Assembly: GCF_007559425.1 (NCBI RefSeq)
Contig: NZ_VMHE01000002.1
Span: 1-64,000, forward strand
Direction: 5' to 3'
DNA from: Allobacillus salarius
GTDB taxonomy: Bacteria > Bacillota > Bacilli > Bacillales > Alkalibacillaceae
Length of the DNA stretch: 64,000 bases
Each line of letters begins with the position of its first letter. Positions within the stretch are counted from its first letter, which is position 1. The notes beneath the pieces were generated by a model that saw only the letters and a program-made list of their open reading frames with translations, ran no database searches and was not told where the DNA came from. This document shows positions 47,880-58,307 of this stretch, one piece after another. The translations under genes and the position numbers were made by a program.

Positions 47880-48110
47880 CAGCACGTCGAGCCGCCCGAC
47901 GAACGTATGCAGCCGCCCAACAAACGGTTGCAGCCGCCCGACGAACGGTTCCAGCCACCCGACAGGCGCGTCCAGCCGCCCGACAAACGGTTCCAGCCGC
48001 CCGACGAACGCTTGCAGCCGCCCGACAAACGGTTCGAGCCACCCGACAGGCGCGTCCAGCCACCCGACAAACGGTTGGAACCATCCGATAACCAATTCAA
48101 GCCACCTATT
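47880..48110. repeat. Tandem array of eleven 21-bp units between pyrP and rqcH
   Basis: Eleven consecutive units of exactly 21 bases run from 47880 to 48110, close to AAACGGTTCCAGCCGCCCGAC. The start of the unit varies between GAAC, AAAC and AGGCGCG forms, and the last two units decay. The array is much richer in C and G than its surroundings. Because 21 is a multiple of three, every frame is open on both strands and gives seven-residue repeats (for example GWLEPFV on the minus strand). No ribosome site or family supports translation. It fills the gap between two converging genes. Confidence 0.9.
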
Positions 48111-48124
48111 ACTCGAATACTGTT

Positions 48125-49837
48125 TTATAATTCTTTCATTCTTAATTTCTCAATTTCGCTTTCAACAGGTGTTACATAAACCGTCTGTTGGTTGTCATAC
48201 GTGACGAATCCTGGTTTTGCACCATTTGGTTTTCGGACGTGTTTCACTTTTGTGTAATCTACCGGCACAGAGGAAGAGTGTTTCGATTTGCTGTAAAAAG
48301 CTGCAATCGTCGCAGCTTCTACAATCGTTTCTTCGCTTGGACTCGATGATTTAATAATGACATGTGAACCGGGTATGTCTTTTGTGTGTAACCAGATATC
48401 TTCTTTATCTGCTTGACGGTTCGTTAAGTATTCGTTTTGTTTATTGTTTCGTCCAACATAGATCTCTGTACCATCTGTCGCTTGGAAACGATCAAAATGA
48501 ATAACTTTCTTCTTTTTCTTTTTGTTTTTCGTAGATTTTCTCTTTAAATAGCCTTCATCTTCAAGCTCAGCTCGGATATCTTCCAGATCTTCTTCACGAG
48601 CATCTTCAAGCTGTTGAATCAACCGATCCAAGTAATCGATTTCTGTTTCAGCTTTTTCAATTTCTTGTGTAACAACTTCTTTTGATTTTTTTAGTTTCTG
48701 ATACTGTTTAAATAATTGTTGTGCATTTTCACTGGCTGATTTATTCGGGTTTAACTCAATTGAGATTTCTTTTTGATCTGGATCATAATAATCAATTACC
48801 GTAACTTGACTGTCGCCAGGTTTTACAAGATGCATATGAGCAGTCAGTAATTCACCATATTTTTGGTATTGTTCAGCATCTTCAGCTTTTTTCAATGTTT
48901 GTTGCTGCTTTTTAATTTTTCGTTCGTTTTTGCTTCGTTCATTTTTAAGTAAACGCATGATATCGTACGTCAATCCCTTGACACGATCACGTTCAGCTTT
49001 TCCTTGATAAAAAGTATCGAGCATCTCACTGACTGTTTCGTATGAGGTAGTCGGTTCTTCTAGCTGTACGTTTTTCAACACATGAAAATCTTCCTTTTGA
49101 CCACGTCCTATATGTGGATAAAAATCGTTCTCCATTAATTGAGTTTGAAATCGTTCAAAAACTTCAATATATTTCTTTTCATCTCCTAGATAAGCGAGAT
49201 TTGCAATCGATTGACTAACCAAAGGAGAAACGCCCATCAGAATAGATAGGATCTGACGGTCAATTTTACCTGTATTAAAGTCTAGTTTTTTGACAAACTC
49301 TGCTGGGTCAAGCTTTAACGGATTGATCTTGCCTTGATCAGGTGGAAAGATATACGTTTGGCCAGGTAACAGTGCCCGGTATCGATTTTGTGAAAATCCA
49401 ATATGTTTCATGGATTCAAGGATTACATTTCTACTCGGATCGACTAACAAGATGTGACTATGTTTGCCCATTAATTCAATGTACAAGTCGTAATCTAGCG
49501 AGTCACCAATTTCATCTTTGCTTGTTACTCTGATTTTAATGATTCGTTCCATACTAATTTGCTCAACAGATTTAATGAAACCTGAACCTAAGTATTTTCT
49601 TAATACCATGCAGAACAATGGTGGTTCTTTTGGGTTCGTATATTTCTCATTTGTTAAATGAACCCGAGCATAATTCGGGTGCACAGAGAGTAATAAGTTT
49701 TTATTTTGACCATTTTTTCGAACAGTAATGATTAATTCATGTTCGGTTGGTTGATGAATCTTTGTCATGCGTCCAGTGACTAATTCAGTTGAAAGTTCTT
49801 CGACTAACGCGTAAGTGACGATTCCGTCTAATGGCAT
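48125..49837 (-). CDS. rqcH: RqcH (YloA), NFACT-family ribosome quality control factor
   Basis: The 570-residue Rqc2/NEMF homologue binds stalled 50S-peptidyl-tRNA and recruits tRNA-Ala for C-terminal alanine tailing. Present are NFACT-N (MPLDGIVTYALVEELS onwards), paired helix-hairpin-helix and coiled-coil segments (about residues 290-440), and NFACT-R (DIWLHTKDIPGSHVIIK; PVDYTKVKHVRKPNGAKPGFV, in part). Position 97 is Glu (ERI, codon 49547-49549), where the functionally important Asp97-Arg98 pair is reported for B. subtilis RqcH. The start is ATG 49837 with AAGAGGTG upstream. Older annotation as fibronectin-binding protein refers to the same family. Confidence 0.93.
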   Translation of the reverse strand: MPLDGIVTYALVEELSTELVTGRMTKIHQPTEHELIITVRKNGQNKNLLLSVHPNYARVHLTNEKYTNPKEPPLFCMVLRKYLGSGFIKSVEQISMERIIKIRVTSKDEIGDSLDYDLYIELMGKHSHILLVDPSRNVILESMKHIGFSQNRYRALLPGQTYIFPPDQGKINPLKLDPAEFVKKLDFNTGKIDRQILSILMGVSPLVSQSIANLAYLGDEKKYIEVFERFQTQLMENDFYPHIGRGQKEDFHVLKNVQLEEPTTSYETVSEMLDTFYQGKAERDRVKGLTYDIMRLLKNERSKNERKIKKQQQTLKKAEDAEQYQKYGELLTAHMHLVKPGDSQVTVIDYYDPDQKEISIELNPNKSASENAQQLFKQYQKLKKSKEVVTQEIEKAETEIDYLDRLIQQLEDAREEDLEDIRAELEDEGYLKRKSTKNKKKKKKVIHFDRFQATDGTEIYVGRNNKQNEYLTNRQADKEDIWLHTKDIPGSHVIIKSSSPSEETIVEAATIAAFYSKSKHSSSVPVDYTKVKHVRKPNGAKPGFVTYDNQQTVYVTPVESEIEKLRMKEL

Positions 49838-50036
49838 AAAAAAACACCTCTTTTCTTTCAATAGTGTATCATGAACAATGGCTGAATAGAATGTGTGAGC
49901 CTTTGTAGAACAAAATTAATAATGTTGTATAACTGCATCAAATGTAAAATTGAAAACAATCATCACTCGAAACAGTTGAAAAACTCTTTTCATTAGTGCA
50001 AGAATAATAAGAGATGAAAAAGGTAAGGTGATTCAA

Positions 50037-50915
50037 ATGATTAAAAGTATGACAGGTTATGGTCGCTTTGTTTCACATAATCAAAAAAGACAAATCACCA
50101 TCGAAGTAAAAACAATCAATCATCGTTATTTAGACATTTCATGTAAAATTCCTCGTGAGCTTTATCCATACGAAAATGAATTGAAAAAACAAATGAAAGC
50201 CGAGTTGAGCAGGGGAAGAGTCGATGTCTACATAGCTTGCAATGGAGAACAACTGACAGACAAAAAAATGCAAGTAGATTGGGATCTATTTGATCAATAT
50301 CTTAGAAGCATCGAAGCCATTCAAGAGAAAGGAAATATACAAGGCTCTCTATCTATCGAACATATTCTTTCTATGGAAAATTTATTTTATATCGAAGAAC
50401 CTGATGTATTAGATGAGCAACTGCTGAAGACAATCAAAGATGGTATGCAAGAAGCACTTCAGCAGGTCATAGAGATGCGGACTACTGAAGGTGAAGCGAT
50501 TCAAAAAGATTTCATCAACCGTATTCAGTCATTGAAAAGCTATACAGTCCAATTAGAGGAGCATGCGAAACGGTTAGAAACAGAACAATTCAATTCTTTG
50601 AAAGAGAAATTAGAAAAGATGCTTGAAGGGCAAGGTATCGATGAAGCACGAATTGTTCAAGAAGCCGCTATTCAAATAGAAAAAGCGGATATAGCAGAAG
50701 AATTGACGAGACTTCATTCACATATCGAACAATTTTTAGAAGCGCTAGATAAGAACGGGTCAATTGGTCGTAAGCTTGATTTCATCGCACAAGAGTTGTT
50801 AAGAGAAGTGAATACGATCGCTTCAAAATCAATTCTCTCTGAAGTTAGCCGAATAGCTGTTGAAATGAAGAGTGAAATAGAGAAAATCAAAGAGCAGGTA
50901 CAAAATATAGAATAG
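50037..50915 (+). CDS. yloC: YloC, YicC-family endoribonuclease
   Basis: The 292-residue protein begins MIKSMTGYGRF and has the YicC N-terminal domain (NHRYLDISCKIPREL). The C-terminal DUF1732 domain (ELTRLHSHIEQFLEAL; GRKLDFIAQELLREVNTIASK, in part) is also present. E. coli YicC and related proteins are reported to act in RNA decay as endoribonucleases. AAGGTAAGGTGA supports ATG 50037 rather than the GTG at 50028. It is divergent from rqcH and heads the remA-gmk-rpoZ group. Confidence 0.9.
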   Translation: MIKSMTGYGRFVSHNQKRQITIEVKTINHRYLDISCKIPRELYPYENELKKQMKAELSRGRVDVYIACNGEQLTDKKMQVDWDLFDQYLRSIEAIQEKGNIQGSLSIEHILSMENLFYIEEPDVLDEQLLKTIKDGMQEALQQVIEMRTTEGEAIQKDFINRIQSLKSYTVQLEEHAKRLETEQFNSLKEKLEKMLEGQGIDEARIVQEAAIQIEKADIAEELTRLHSHIEQFLEALDKNGSIGRKLDFIAQELLREVNTIASKSILSEVSRIAVEMKSEIEKIKEQVQNIE

Positions 50916-50918
50916 AAT

Positions 50919-50948
50919 TTGAGTTTTTAGTTGTTTTTAGCGTATAAT
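50919..50948 (+). promoter_or_regulatory. SigA promoter of remA
   Basis: TTGAGT at 50919-50924 and TATAAT at 50943-50948 are separated by 18 bases, 57 bases before the remA start. Confidence 0.65.
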
Positions 50949-51004
50949 AGGTATATTCACAAAAAATACAAGAGGATATATTGAACTAGTTAGGGGAGTA
51001 GAGA

Positions 51005-51896
<892 letters not shown>

Positions 51897-51897
<1 letters not shown>

Positions 51898-52088
51898 TGC
51901 TCGAACCATCTGTAGATAACTTATTGAAAAAAATCGATTCTAAATATGCAATCGTAACAATTGCCGCACAACGCGCTAGAGAACTTCATCAAAAGGAAAA
52001 CTATATGGTTGAAAATCCAACATCTAAAAAATGGGTTGGAATTGCACTGGAAGAAATTCTAGATGAAAAATTGACAGTCAAACAGTAA
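51897..52088 (+). CDS. rpoZ: RpoZ, RNA polymerase omega subunit
   Basis: The 63-residue product starts [20 protein letters not shown] and contains [10 protein letters not shown], the omega signature, then [11 protein letters not shown]. Omega helps fold and stabilise the beta-prime subunit. It is translationally coupled to gmk (TAATG) and closed by a strong terminator. Confidence 0.95.
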
Positions 52089-52100
52089 GACGATTGATAG

Positions 52101-52137
52101 ACCCGGCTTCTCATTTACAAGAGAAGTCGGGTTTTTT
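52101..52137 (+). terminator. Terminator after rpoZ
   Basis: ACCCGGCTTCTC pairs with GAGAAGTCGGGT around an eight-base loop, followed by a T run. Confidence 0.92.
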
Positions 52138-52347
52138 GATGGAATATCATCTAGTGGAAACAGATATTCGATTCACGTATAATTGTAATAGTTTCTAAAG
52201 AACGCATACTGAAATGAGTTCTTTTATCTAATTGTTCCAAGACGTTATGATAGAAGTACAATAATGTTCTTCATGTACGGTATAGACTGTTGATTAAGAT
52301 GATGATTCTAAAGCTTAATTGAATCGTATATAAACGGAGGTTATCAC

Positions 52348-53544
52348 ATGTTAAATGGAAAAAAGGTTCTGTTAGGTGTTTCCGGCGGTATCGCTGCCTA
52401 CAAAGCGTGTGCATTAACAAGTAAGTTAGTCCAACAGGGAGCCGATGTTAAAGTAATTATGACAGAAGGTGCAACAGAATTTGTCCAACCGCTTACCTTC
52501 CAAGCGTTATCGAGAAATCCGGTTTATACGGATGCATTTGATGAAAAAAATCCTGAGAAAATTGCCCATATTGACTTGGCAGACTGGTCAGATCTTATTA
52601 TATTGGCACCAGCTACGGCCCATTTACTGGGCAGAATAGCGAATGGTCTAGCTGATGACATGTTGACCACTACGCTGTTGGCGGCAACGTCACCTGTTTA
52701 CGTTGCACCTGCGATGAATGTTCATATGTATGCTCATCCATCTGTCAAAAAGAATTTAATTGAACTTGAAAAAATGGGCTACCGTTTTATTGAACCAGGG
52801 GACGGCTATTTGGCATGTGGTTATGTAGGAAAAGGCCGCTTGGAAGAACCAGAACGCATTATTGAAGTCATTAATAACCATGAAAAAAAGACAGAAGTGA
52901 TGAAAGGTAAAAAAGTTCTAATTACAGCAGGACCTACGCAAGAAATCATTGATCCGGTCAGATTTTTTACAAATCACTCATCTGGAAAGATGGGCTATGC
53001 CTTAGCTCAAGCAGCAAAGGATCTCGGAGCTGAAGTCACTCTCATATCTGGACCAGTTTCCTTAGCTAAAATTGCAGGTATCCGAACCATTGATGTGCAG
53101 TCAGCAGATGAAATGTATCAAGCTGTAATAAAAGAATTCCCTGAACAAGATTTAGTCATTAAGTCAGCAGCAGTAGCAGATTATCGTCCAAAGCAAACTT
53201 CTGATCAAAAGCTGAAGAAAAAAGATGGTGACCTTGTCATTGAACTTGAACGTACCCAAGACATTTTAGCAACACTAGGTAAAGAAAAAACGAATCAATA
53301 TTTGGTTGGGTTTGCTGCGGAGTCAGAACAACCATTGACATATGGAAAAGAAAAGTTAAAACGCAAACAACTCGATGCCATTGTCATTAATGAAATCGGT
53401 TTTCAAAAAGGATTTCAATCAGATCACAATGAAGTTGTTTTTTATACAAAGGATGAAGAAGAACACCGGATTCCTTATGCAACGAAGAAAGAAATTGCAG
53501 AAAAATTGATGCAATTAGTTAATCGAAAAATGACGGAGGAATAA
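52348..53544 (+). CDS. coaBC: CoaBC, phosphopantothenoylcysteine synthetase/decarboxylase
   Basis: The 398-residue bifunctional enzyme of coenzyme A synthesis has an N-terminal FMN-dependent decarboxylase half (GVSGGIAAYKAC; PAMNVHMYAHP; CGYVGKGRLEEPER) and a C-terminal synthetase half from about residue 190. The synthetase carries ITAGPTQEIIDPVRFFTNHSSGKMG (in part) and KSAAVADYRP. CGGAGGT precedes the ATG. The enzyme works directly upstream of CoaD, encoded at 6.3 kb. priA starts two bases after the stop. Confidence 0.95.
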   Translation: MLNGKKVLLGVSGGIAAYKACALTSKLVQQGADVKVIMTEGATEFVQPLTFQALSRNPVYTDAFDEKNPEKIAHIDLADWSDLIILAPATAHLLGRIANGLADDMLTTTLLAATSPVYVAPAMNVHMYAHPSVKKNLIELEKMGYRFIEPGDGYLACGYVGKGRLEEPERIIEVINNHEKKTEVMKGKKVLITAGPTQEIIDPVRFFTNHSSGKMGYALAQAAKDLGAEVTLISGPVSLAKIAGIRTIDVQSADEMYQAVIKEFPEQDLVIKSAAVADYRPKQTSDQKLKKKDGDLVIELERTQDILATLGKEKTNQYLVGFAAESEQPLTYGKEKLKRKQLDAIVINEIGFQKGFQSDHNEVVFYTKDEEEHRIPYATKKEIAEKLMQLVNRKMTEE

Positions 53545-53546
53545 GC

Positions 53547-55958
53547 ATGGCGGTAGCAAAGGTCGTCATCGATGTTGCAGCAGCAGCAATCGATTCTTTA
53601 TTTGACTATGAGATCCCAGAAAATCTAGAAGGTAGTGTGCAACCAGGAGTTCGTGTCATCGTGCCATTTGGACCACGAAAAGTAATGGGATTTGTAACTG
53701 AACTGACAAATGGAAGTCAGTTTGAATCATTAAAAGAGATTATTAGTGTTATGGATCACACACCTGTTTTGACGAACGAATTACTCGATTTGTCTAAGTG
53801 GTTACAAGAGGAAACTTTGTGCTATCGAATTTCCGCTATGCAAGCAATGCTACCGGCAGCTTTTAAGGCAAAGTATAAAAAGGAAGTTTGGTTGTTGGCC
53901 GATGAAGACGAACTTCCTGATGTTTGGAAGATTGCTGCAGAAGGACGAGAAGTATTTCCTTTTGAAGAGCTAGAAAAACATCAAATACCTGCAAGCCAAG
54001 TAACTAGGATGGTCCAAGAAGGACTCATTGATGTGAAATATAGCGTGAAAGGCAAGAATCGGATAAAAAAGGACACATATATCGAATTGGCTGTCGGTGA
54101 ACATGAGTTGCTATTAGCGATTGAAGACTTAGGTAGCCAAGCGAAGAAGCAACGGTTAATATTAGAATTTTTTTCAAAAAAACCACAGCCGATTTTACTG
54201 AATGACTTAATAAAAAAGCTACAAACGACGAAAAGCCCGATAGATCAACTGATCGATAAGCGGATTTTAAAACGTGTGAAAAAAGAAGTCTATCGGGATC
54301 CTTATCAAAAAAATACGACCGAACGAACTAAACCGTTATCGCTGACCGAACAACAACAATCAGCGATTGAACCGATTCATACTTCGATTGATGAAAAAAG
54401 GCATGAAGTATTCCTATTGCATGGTGTGACAGGTAGTGGGAAAACAGAAATCTACTTGCAATCCATTCAGCGGGTAATGGATGAAGGAAAAGAAGCGATT
54501 GTGCTTGTACCAGAAATCTCTCTCACTCCCCAAATGGTAACTCGGTTCAAGGAACGATTTGGTGGAGAAGTAGCCGTTTTACATAGTGCGCTATCCCAAG
54601 GTGAAAAGTATGATGAATGGCGAAAAATCCAACGAAAAGAAGTAAGTGTTGTTGTTGGTGCGCGGTCAGCTGTGTTTGCTCCTTTTGAAAATTTAGGCAT
54701 TATTATTATTGATGAGGAACATGAGACAAGCTATAAACAAGAAGATTATCCAAAGTATCATGCGCGTGAAGTGGCAAAATATCGAGGACGTGTACACCAA
54801 TGTCCCGTTGTTTTAGGAAGTGCAACACCGACGTTGGAGTCTTACGCAAGAGCCTCAAAAGATGTCTATACATTACTTGAGCTAAAAGATCGTGTGAATG
54901 ATCAAGATCTTCCGCGCATTGAAATCGTTGATATGCGAACAGAGTTGGAAAAAGGAAACCGCTCGATGTTTTCTGAATCATTGACCGAGAAAATTCAAGA
55001 CCGTTTAGATAAAAATGAACAAATCGTTCTACTGTTGAATCGTAGAGGATATTCATCGTTTGTCATGTGCCGAGAATGTGGCGAAACGATACAATGTGAA
55101 CACTGCGATATTTCGATGACATACCATCAAAGACAACATAAATTGAAATGTCATTACTGTAATGCAGAACGGGGTATGCCAAAAACTTGTCCGAATTGCG
55201 AAAGTGATGCGATCCGATTTTTCGGAACAGGGACACAAAAAGTAGAAGAGGCATTGAAAACTCAGTTTGAAAAAGCACGTGTCATTCGAATGGATGTGGA
55301 CACGACATCGAGAAAAGGAGCTCATGAGAAATTACTTGGCCAATTCGGACGTGGTGAAGCGGATATATTACTTGGAACCCAAATGATTGCCAAAGGACTC
55401 GACTTTAAGAATGTGACACTTGTTGGTGTAATTGCAGCCGATTCAATGCTTCATTTGCCAGACTTTCGTGCAAGTGAACGTTCATTTCAATTATTGACTC
55501 AGGTCAGTGGCCGGGCAGGACGTCATGAATTACCTGGAGAAGTGGTCGTCCAAACCTACACGCCGGATCATTATTCCGTCGTATTGGCAAGTGAATACGA
55601 TTTTGAAGGTTTTTTTCAGCGAGAAATGAACTTTCGAAAACAGGTTGGTTATCCACCATATTACTTTATGGTATTGATTAATTTATCGCATGAAAATCAC
55701 GTACAAGTGAATCAAATGGCCAATGAGCTAGCCAACGAGTTAGCCAAAAATTTATCACAAGAGTCGATTTTGTTAGGCCCAACTCCGTCGCCAATGCTAC
55801 GGATTAAGGATCGCTATCGTTATCAATGCATGATAAAATATAAGCGAAAAGAAGAAGTTGATTACGCTCTACGAAGTGTATTAGAACACTTTAAAAAAGA
55901 AGTGAATCAAAATAAACTTCAAATGACGATTGATTTTGATCCATACTACTTTATGTAA
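53547..55958 (+). CDS. priA: PriA, primosomal replication restart helicase
   Basis: The 803-residue SF2 helicase has Walker A GVTGSGKTEIYL near residue 295 and the DEEH box (IIIDEEHETSYK). A cysteine-rich zinc insert (CRECGETIQCEHC; CHYCNAE; CPNC) lies near residues 510-555. GTGTQKVEEAL and QVSGRAGRHELPGEV are helicase motifs. It reloads the replisome at stalled forks. The start follows CGGAGGAA. In B. subtilis def follows; here fmt follows directly. Confidence 0.95.
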   Translation: MAVAKVVIDVAAAAIDSLFDYEIPENLEGSVQPGVRVIVPFGPRKVMGFVTELTNGSQFESLKEIISVMDHTPVLTNELLDLSKWLQEETLCYRISAMQAMLPAAFKAKYKKEVWLLADEDELPDVWKIAAEGREVFPFEELEKHQIPASQVTRMVQEGLIDVKYSVKGKNRIKKDTYIELAVGEHELLLAIEDLGSQAKKQRLILEFFSKKPQPILLNDLIKKLQTTKSPIDQLIDKRILKRVKKEVYRDPYQKNTTERTKPLSLTEQQQSAIEPIHTSIDEKRHEVFLLHGVTGSGKTEIYLQSIQRVMDEGKEAIVLVPEISLTPQMVTRFKERFGGEVAVLHSALSQGEKYDEWRKIQRKEVSVVVGARSAVFAPFENLGIIIIDEEHETSYKQEDYPKYHAREVAKYRGRVHQCPVVLGSATPTLESYARASKDVYTLLELKDRVNDQDLPRIEIVDMRTELEKGNRSMFSESLTEKIQDRLDKNEQIVLLLNRRGYSSFVMCRECGETIQCEHCDISMTYHQRQHKLKCHYCNAERGMPKTCPNCESDAIRFFGTGTQKVEEALKTQFEKARVIRMDVDTTSRKGAHEKLLGQFGRGEADILLGTQMIAKGLDFKNVTLVGVIAADSMLHLPDFRASERSFQLLTQVSGRAGRHELPGEVVVQTYTPDHYSVVLASEYDFEGFFQREMNFRKQVGYPPYYFMVLINLSHENHVQVNQMANELANELAKNLSQESILLGPTPSPMLRIKDRYRYQCMIKYKRKEEVDYALRSVLEHFKKEVNQNKLQMTIDFDPYYFM

Positions 55959-55991
55959 ATGAGTAAGAATAGACTTGAAGAGGAGTATTAT

Positions 55992-56927
55992 ATGACGAAA
56001 AAAATTGTGTTTATGGGTACACCCGATTTTAGTGTTCCTATATTGAAGATGTTAATTGATTCAGATTACGATGTAGTAGCAGTCGTTACTCAACCGGATA
56101 AACCGAGAGGAAGAAAACGACAAATGACACCTTCTCCGGTGAAGGCGTTTGCCTTGGAACATAGTGTGCCGGTTATTCAACCGGTAAAGATTCGAACAGA
56201 TTTTGAGGAAATTTTACAATACGAACCTGACCTTATTGTTACAGCTGCCTACGGACAAATTTTACCGAAAGAATTATTAGATGTACCTCCTTTTGGTTGT
56301 ATTAATGTACATGCTTCCTTGCTTCCTGAGTTACGTGGTGGAGCGCCGATTCACTACGCCATCATGCAAGGCAAAAAAGAAACAGGCGTTACCATTATGT
56401 ATATGGCGGAAGGAATGGATACGGGCGATATGATTAGTCAAGAGGCTATTCCAATCGAAGAGAACGATCACACCGGAAGTCTTCATGATAAGTTATCGAT
56501 TGTTGGGGCAGGCTTATTGAAAAAAACCTTACCAGCAATATTCTCAAATGAAGTGAAAGCGACACCACAGAATCATGAAAATGCGACTTATGCATATACG
56601 ATTAAACGTGAAGAAGAGAAAATAGATTGGCAAAAGACGCAAGAAGAAATCTATAACCATATCCGTGGTCTTCACCCATGGCCAGTCGCCTATACAACTT
56701 ACAAAGATCAAACGATAAAGATTTGGTGGGCTGAAAAGGTCGAACAAACTTCAAATGGAAAACCAGGTGAAATCCTTCGAGTTGAAGATGGATTATTCAT
56801 CGGAACAGCTGATGGAAAGCAACTGAACATAACAGAGCTTCAGCCTGCAGGAAAAAAACGTATGAAAACAGAAGATTTTTTGCGTGGCAGTAAGGATTAC
56901 TTCACAGTAGGTGAGCAGTTAGGATGA
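55992..56927 (+). CDS. fmt: Fmt, methionyl-tRNA formyltransferase
   Basis: The 311-residue enzyme formylates initiator Met-tRNA. It begins IVFMGTPDFSVPIL and contains VTAAYGQILPKELL and the active-site INVHASLLPELRGGAPIHYA (about residues 106-125), where the HASLLP and following Asn/His/Asp residues are expected. The C-terminal OB-like domain is present (LHPWPVAYT). AGAGGAGT supports ATG 55992. The deformylase gene def, usually directly upstream, is missing, leaving a 33-base gap after priA. Confidence 0.95.
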   Translation: MTKKIVFMGTPDFSVPILKMLIDSDYDVVAVVTQPDKPRGRKRQMTPSPVKAFALEHSVPVIQPVKIRTDFEEILQYEPDLIVTAAYGQILPKELLDVPPFGCINVHASLLPELRGGAPIHYAIMQGKKETGVTIMYMAEGMDTGDMISQEAIPIEENDHTGSLHDKLSIVGAGLLKKTLPAIFSNEVKATPQNHENATYAYTIKREEEKIDWQKTQEEIYNHIRGLHPWPVAYTTYKDQTIKIWWAEKVEQTSNGKPGEILRVEDGLFIGTADGKQLNITELQPAGKKRMKTEDFLRGSKDYFTVGEQLG

Positions 56928-56931
56928 TAAG

Positions 56932-58269
56932 ATGAAGAACGTGCGAGAAATTTCACTGGATCTATTGCTGAAAGTCGGCGACCAAGGTGGATTCAGCCAC
57001 TTGTTGATCAATCAAGCGATACAAAAGAATCAGCTTAGTCAAGAAGACAAAAACTTGATGACAGAACTCGTTTACGGCAGTCTGCAATGTAAGCTGACGC
57101 TTGAGTATTTTATAAATCATTTTACGAAAAACAAAAAGACGGATTCATGGGTATCATGGTTGCTCATTTTATCGTTTTATCAAATGATTTATTTGGACAG
57201 AGTACCAGATCATGCAGTCATCAATGAAGCAGTGAAAATTTCTAAAAGACGTGGACATAAAGGTATTTCTGGATTTGTTAATGGTGTACTTCGAAACTTG
57301 CAACGACAAGGACCGCCTGATATTAAAAATATTCAAGACCGAGTGAAAAGACTATCCATCCAAACAAGTCATCCAACTTGGTTGGTCAAACGATGGATTG
57401 ATGCATATGGATATGACACAACGGAGCAGATGTGCTGGTCTAATATTGAACGTAAAAATGTTTCTGTTCGTGTTCATCCATTGCGTACGACAAGAGAAGA
57501 AGCTTTGTCGATTCTTTCTGAGGAAAATATTGAGGCAAGACCGTCTGACTTGTCTGAACAAGGACTCGTCATCAATTCTGGCAATATATTAAATAGCCAC
57601 TTATTTCCTGATCAGTTAACGATTCAAGATGAAACTTCTATGCTCGTATCTGAAATGGTCAACCCTTTACCTGGAATGACTGTCCTTGATGCTTGCAGTG
57701 CGCCAGGAGGAAAAACGACGCACATGGCCGAAAAAATGAATAATGAAGGCGTTATCTATGCGTATGATTTACATGATAAGAAGATAAAGCTAGTAGAAGA
57801 AAGAGCTAAGCAGCTAGGTTTATCGATGATTGAAACAGAAGCGTTGGATAGCCGTCAATTGCCGAATCGTTTTGAAGCGTTCAGTTTCGACCGAATCCTT
57901 TTGGATGCACCATGCTCTGGTCTTGGTGTCCTACGAAGTAAACCAGATATTAAATACGCAAAGAAGGAAGAAGATATTTTATCGCTGGCTAAGATTCAGA
58001 AAGAGTTATTACAAGCAGTTCTACCTTTATTAAAGCAAGATGGTAAACTTGTTTATAGTACTTGCACGGTAGATCGTAAAGAAAATGATGAACTCATTGC
58101 ACAAGTGATGGAAGAAACAGATGAATTTGAGATTGATCAAATGTTTTTTGAAGAATTACCTGAGTCTTGTAAAGACTTATCCGGCTTAACACCTTTTGGT
58201 TTACAACTATTTCCTCATGATTTTGCTGCCGATGGTTTCTTTATCACGCGAATTAAACGAAAAAAATGA
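56932..58269 (+). CDS. rsmB: RsmB, 16S rRNA m5C967 methyltransferase
   Basis: The 445-residue protein has an N-terminal NusB-like domain (about residues 1-135; DHAVINEAVKISKRRGHKG). The C-terminal SAM methyltransferase domain has DACSAPGGKTTHMAEKM, the catalytic-type cysteine segments DAPCSGLGVLRS and STCTVDRKEND. It methylates C5 of C967 in 16S rRNA. The start is four bases after the fmt stop. rlmN, which follows in B. subtilis, is absent. Confidence 0.94.
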   Translation: MKNVREISLDLLLKVGDQGGFSHLLINQAIQKNQLSQEDKNLMTELVYGSLQCKLTLEYFINHFTKNKKTDSWVSWLLILSFYQMIYLDRVPDHAVINEAVKISKRRGHKGISGFVNGVLRNLQRQGPPDIKNIQDRVKRLSIQTSHPTWLVKRWIDAYGYDTTEQMCWSNIERKNVSVRVHPLRTTREEALSILSEENIEARPSDLSEQGLVINSGNILNSHLFPDQLTIQDETSMLVSEMVNPLPGMTVLDACSAPGGKTTHMAEKMNNEGVIYAYDLHDKKIKLVEERAKQLGLSMIETEALDSRQLPNRFEAFSFDRILLDAPCSGLGVLRSKPDIKYAKKEEDILSLAKIQKELLQAVLPLLKQDGKLVYSTCTVDRKENDELIAQVMEETDEFEIDQMFFEELPESCKDLSGLTPFGLQLFPHDFAADGFFITRIKRKK

Positions 58270-58307
58270 TAGTAAAATGAGTAAGATATGAGAAATGAGG
58301 TGCAGAA

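Noticed and set aside
47772..48095. Minus-strand open frame encoding GWLEPFVGRL heptad repeats over the 21-bp array
   Set aside because: Openness follows from a repeat period divisible by three; all frames on both strands are open, there is no ribosome site and no consistent codon preference.
47880..48110. CRISPR array
   Set aside because: Units are contiguous 21-mers without unique spacers, and no cas gene is present. The same applies to the arrays at 12.3 kb and 63.5 kb.
48125..49837. Reading RqcH as a fibronectin-binding adhesin
   Set aside because: The protein has no signal peptide or anchor, and its NFACT-N and NFACT-R domains are those of cytosolic ribosome quality control factors. 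The adhesin label is historical.
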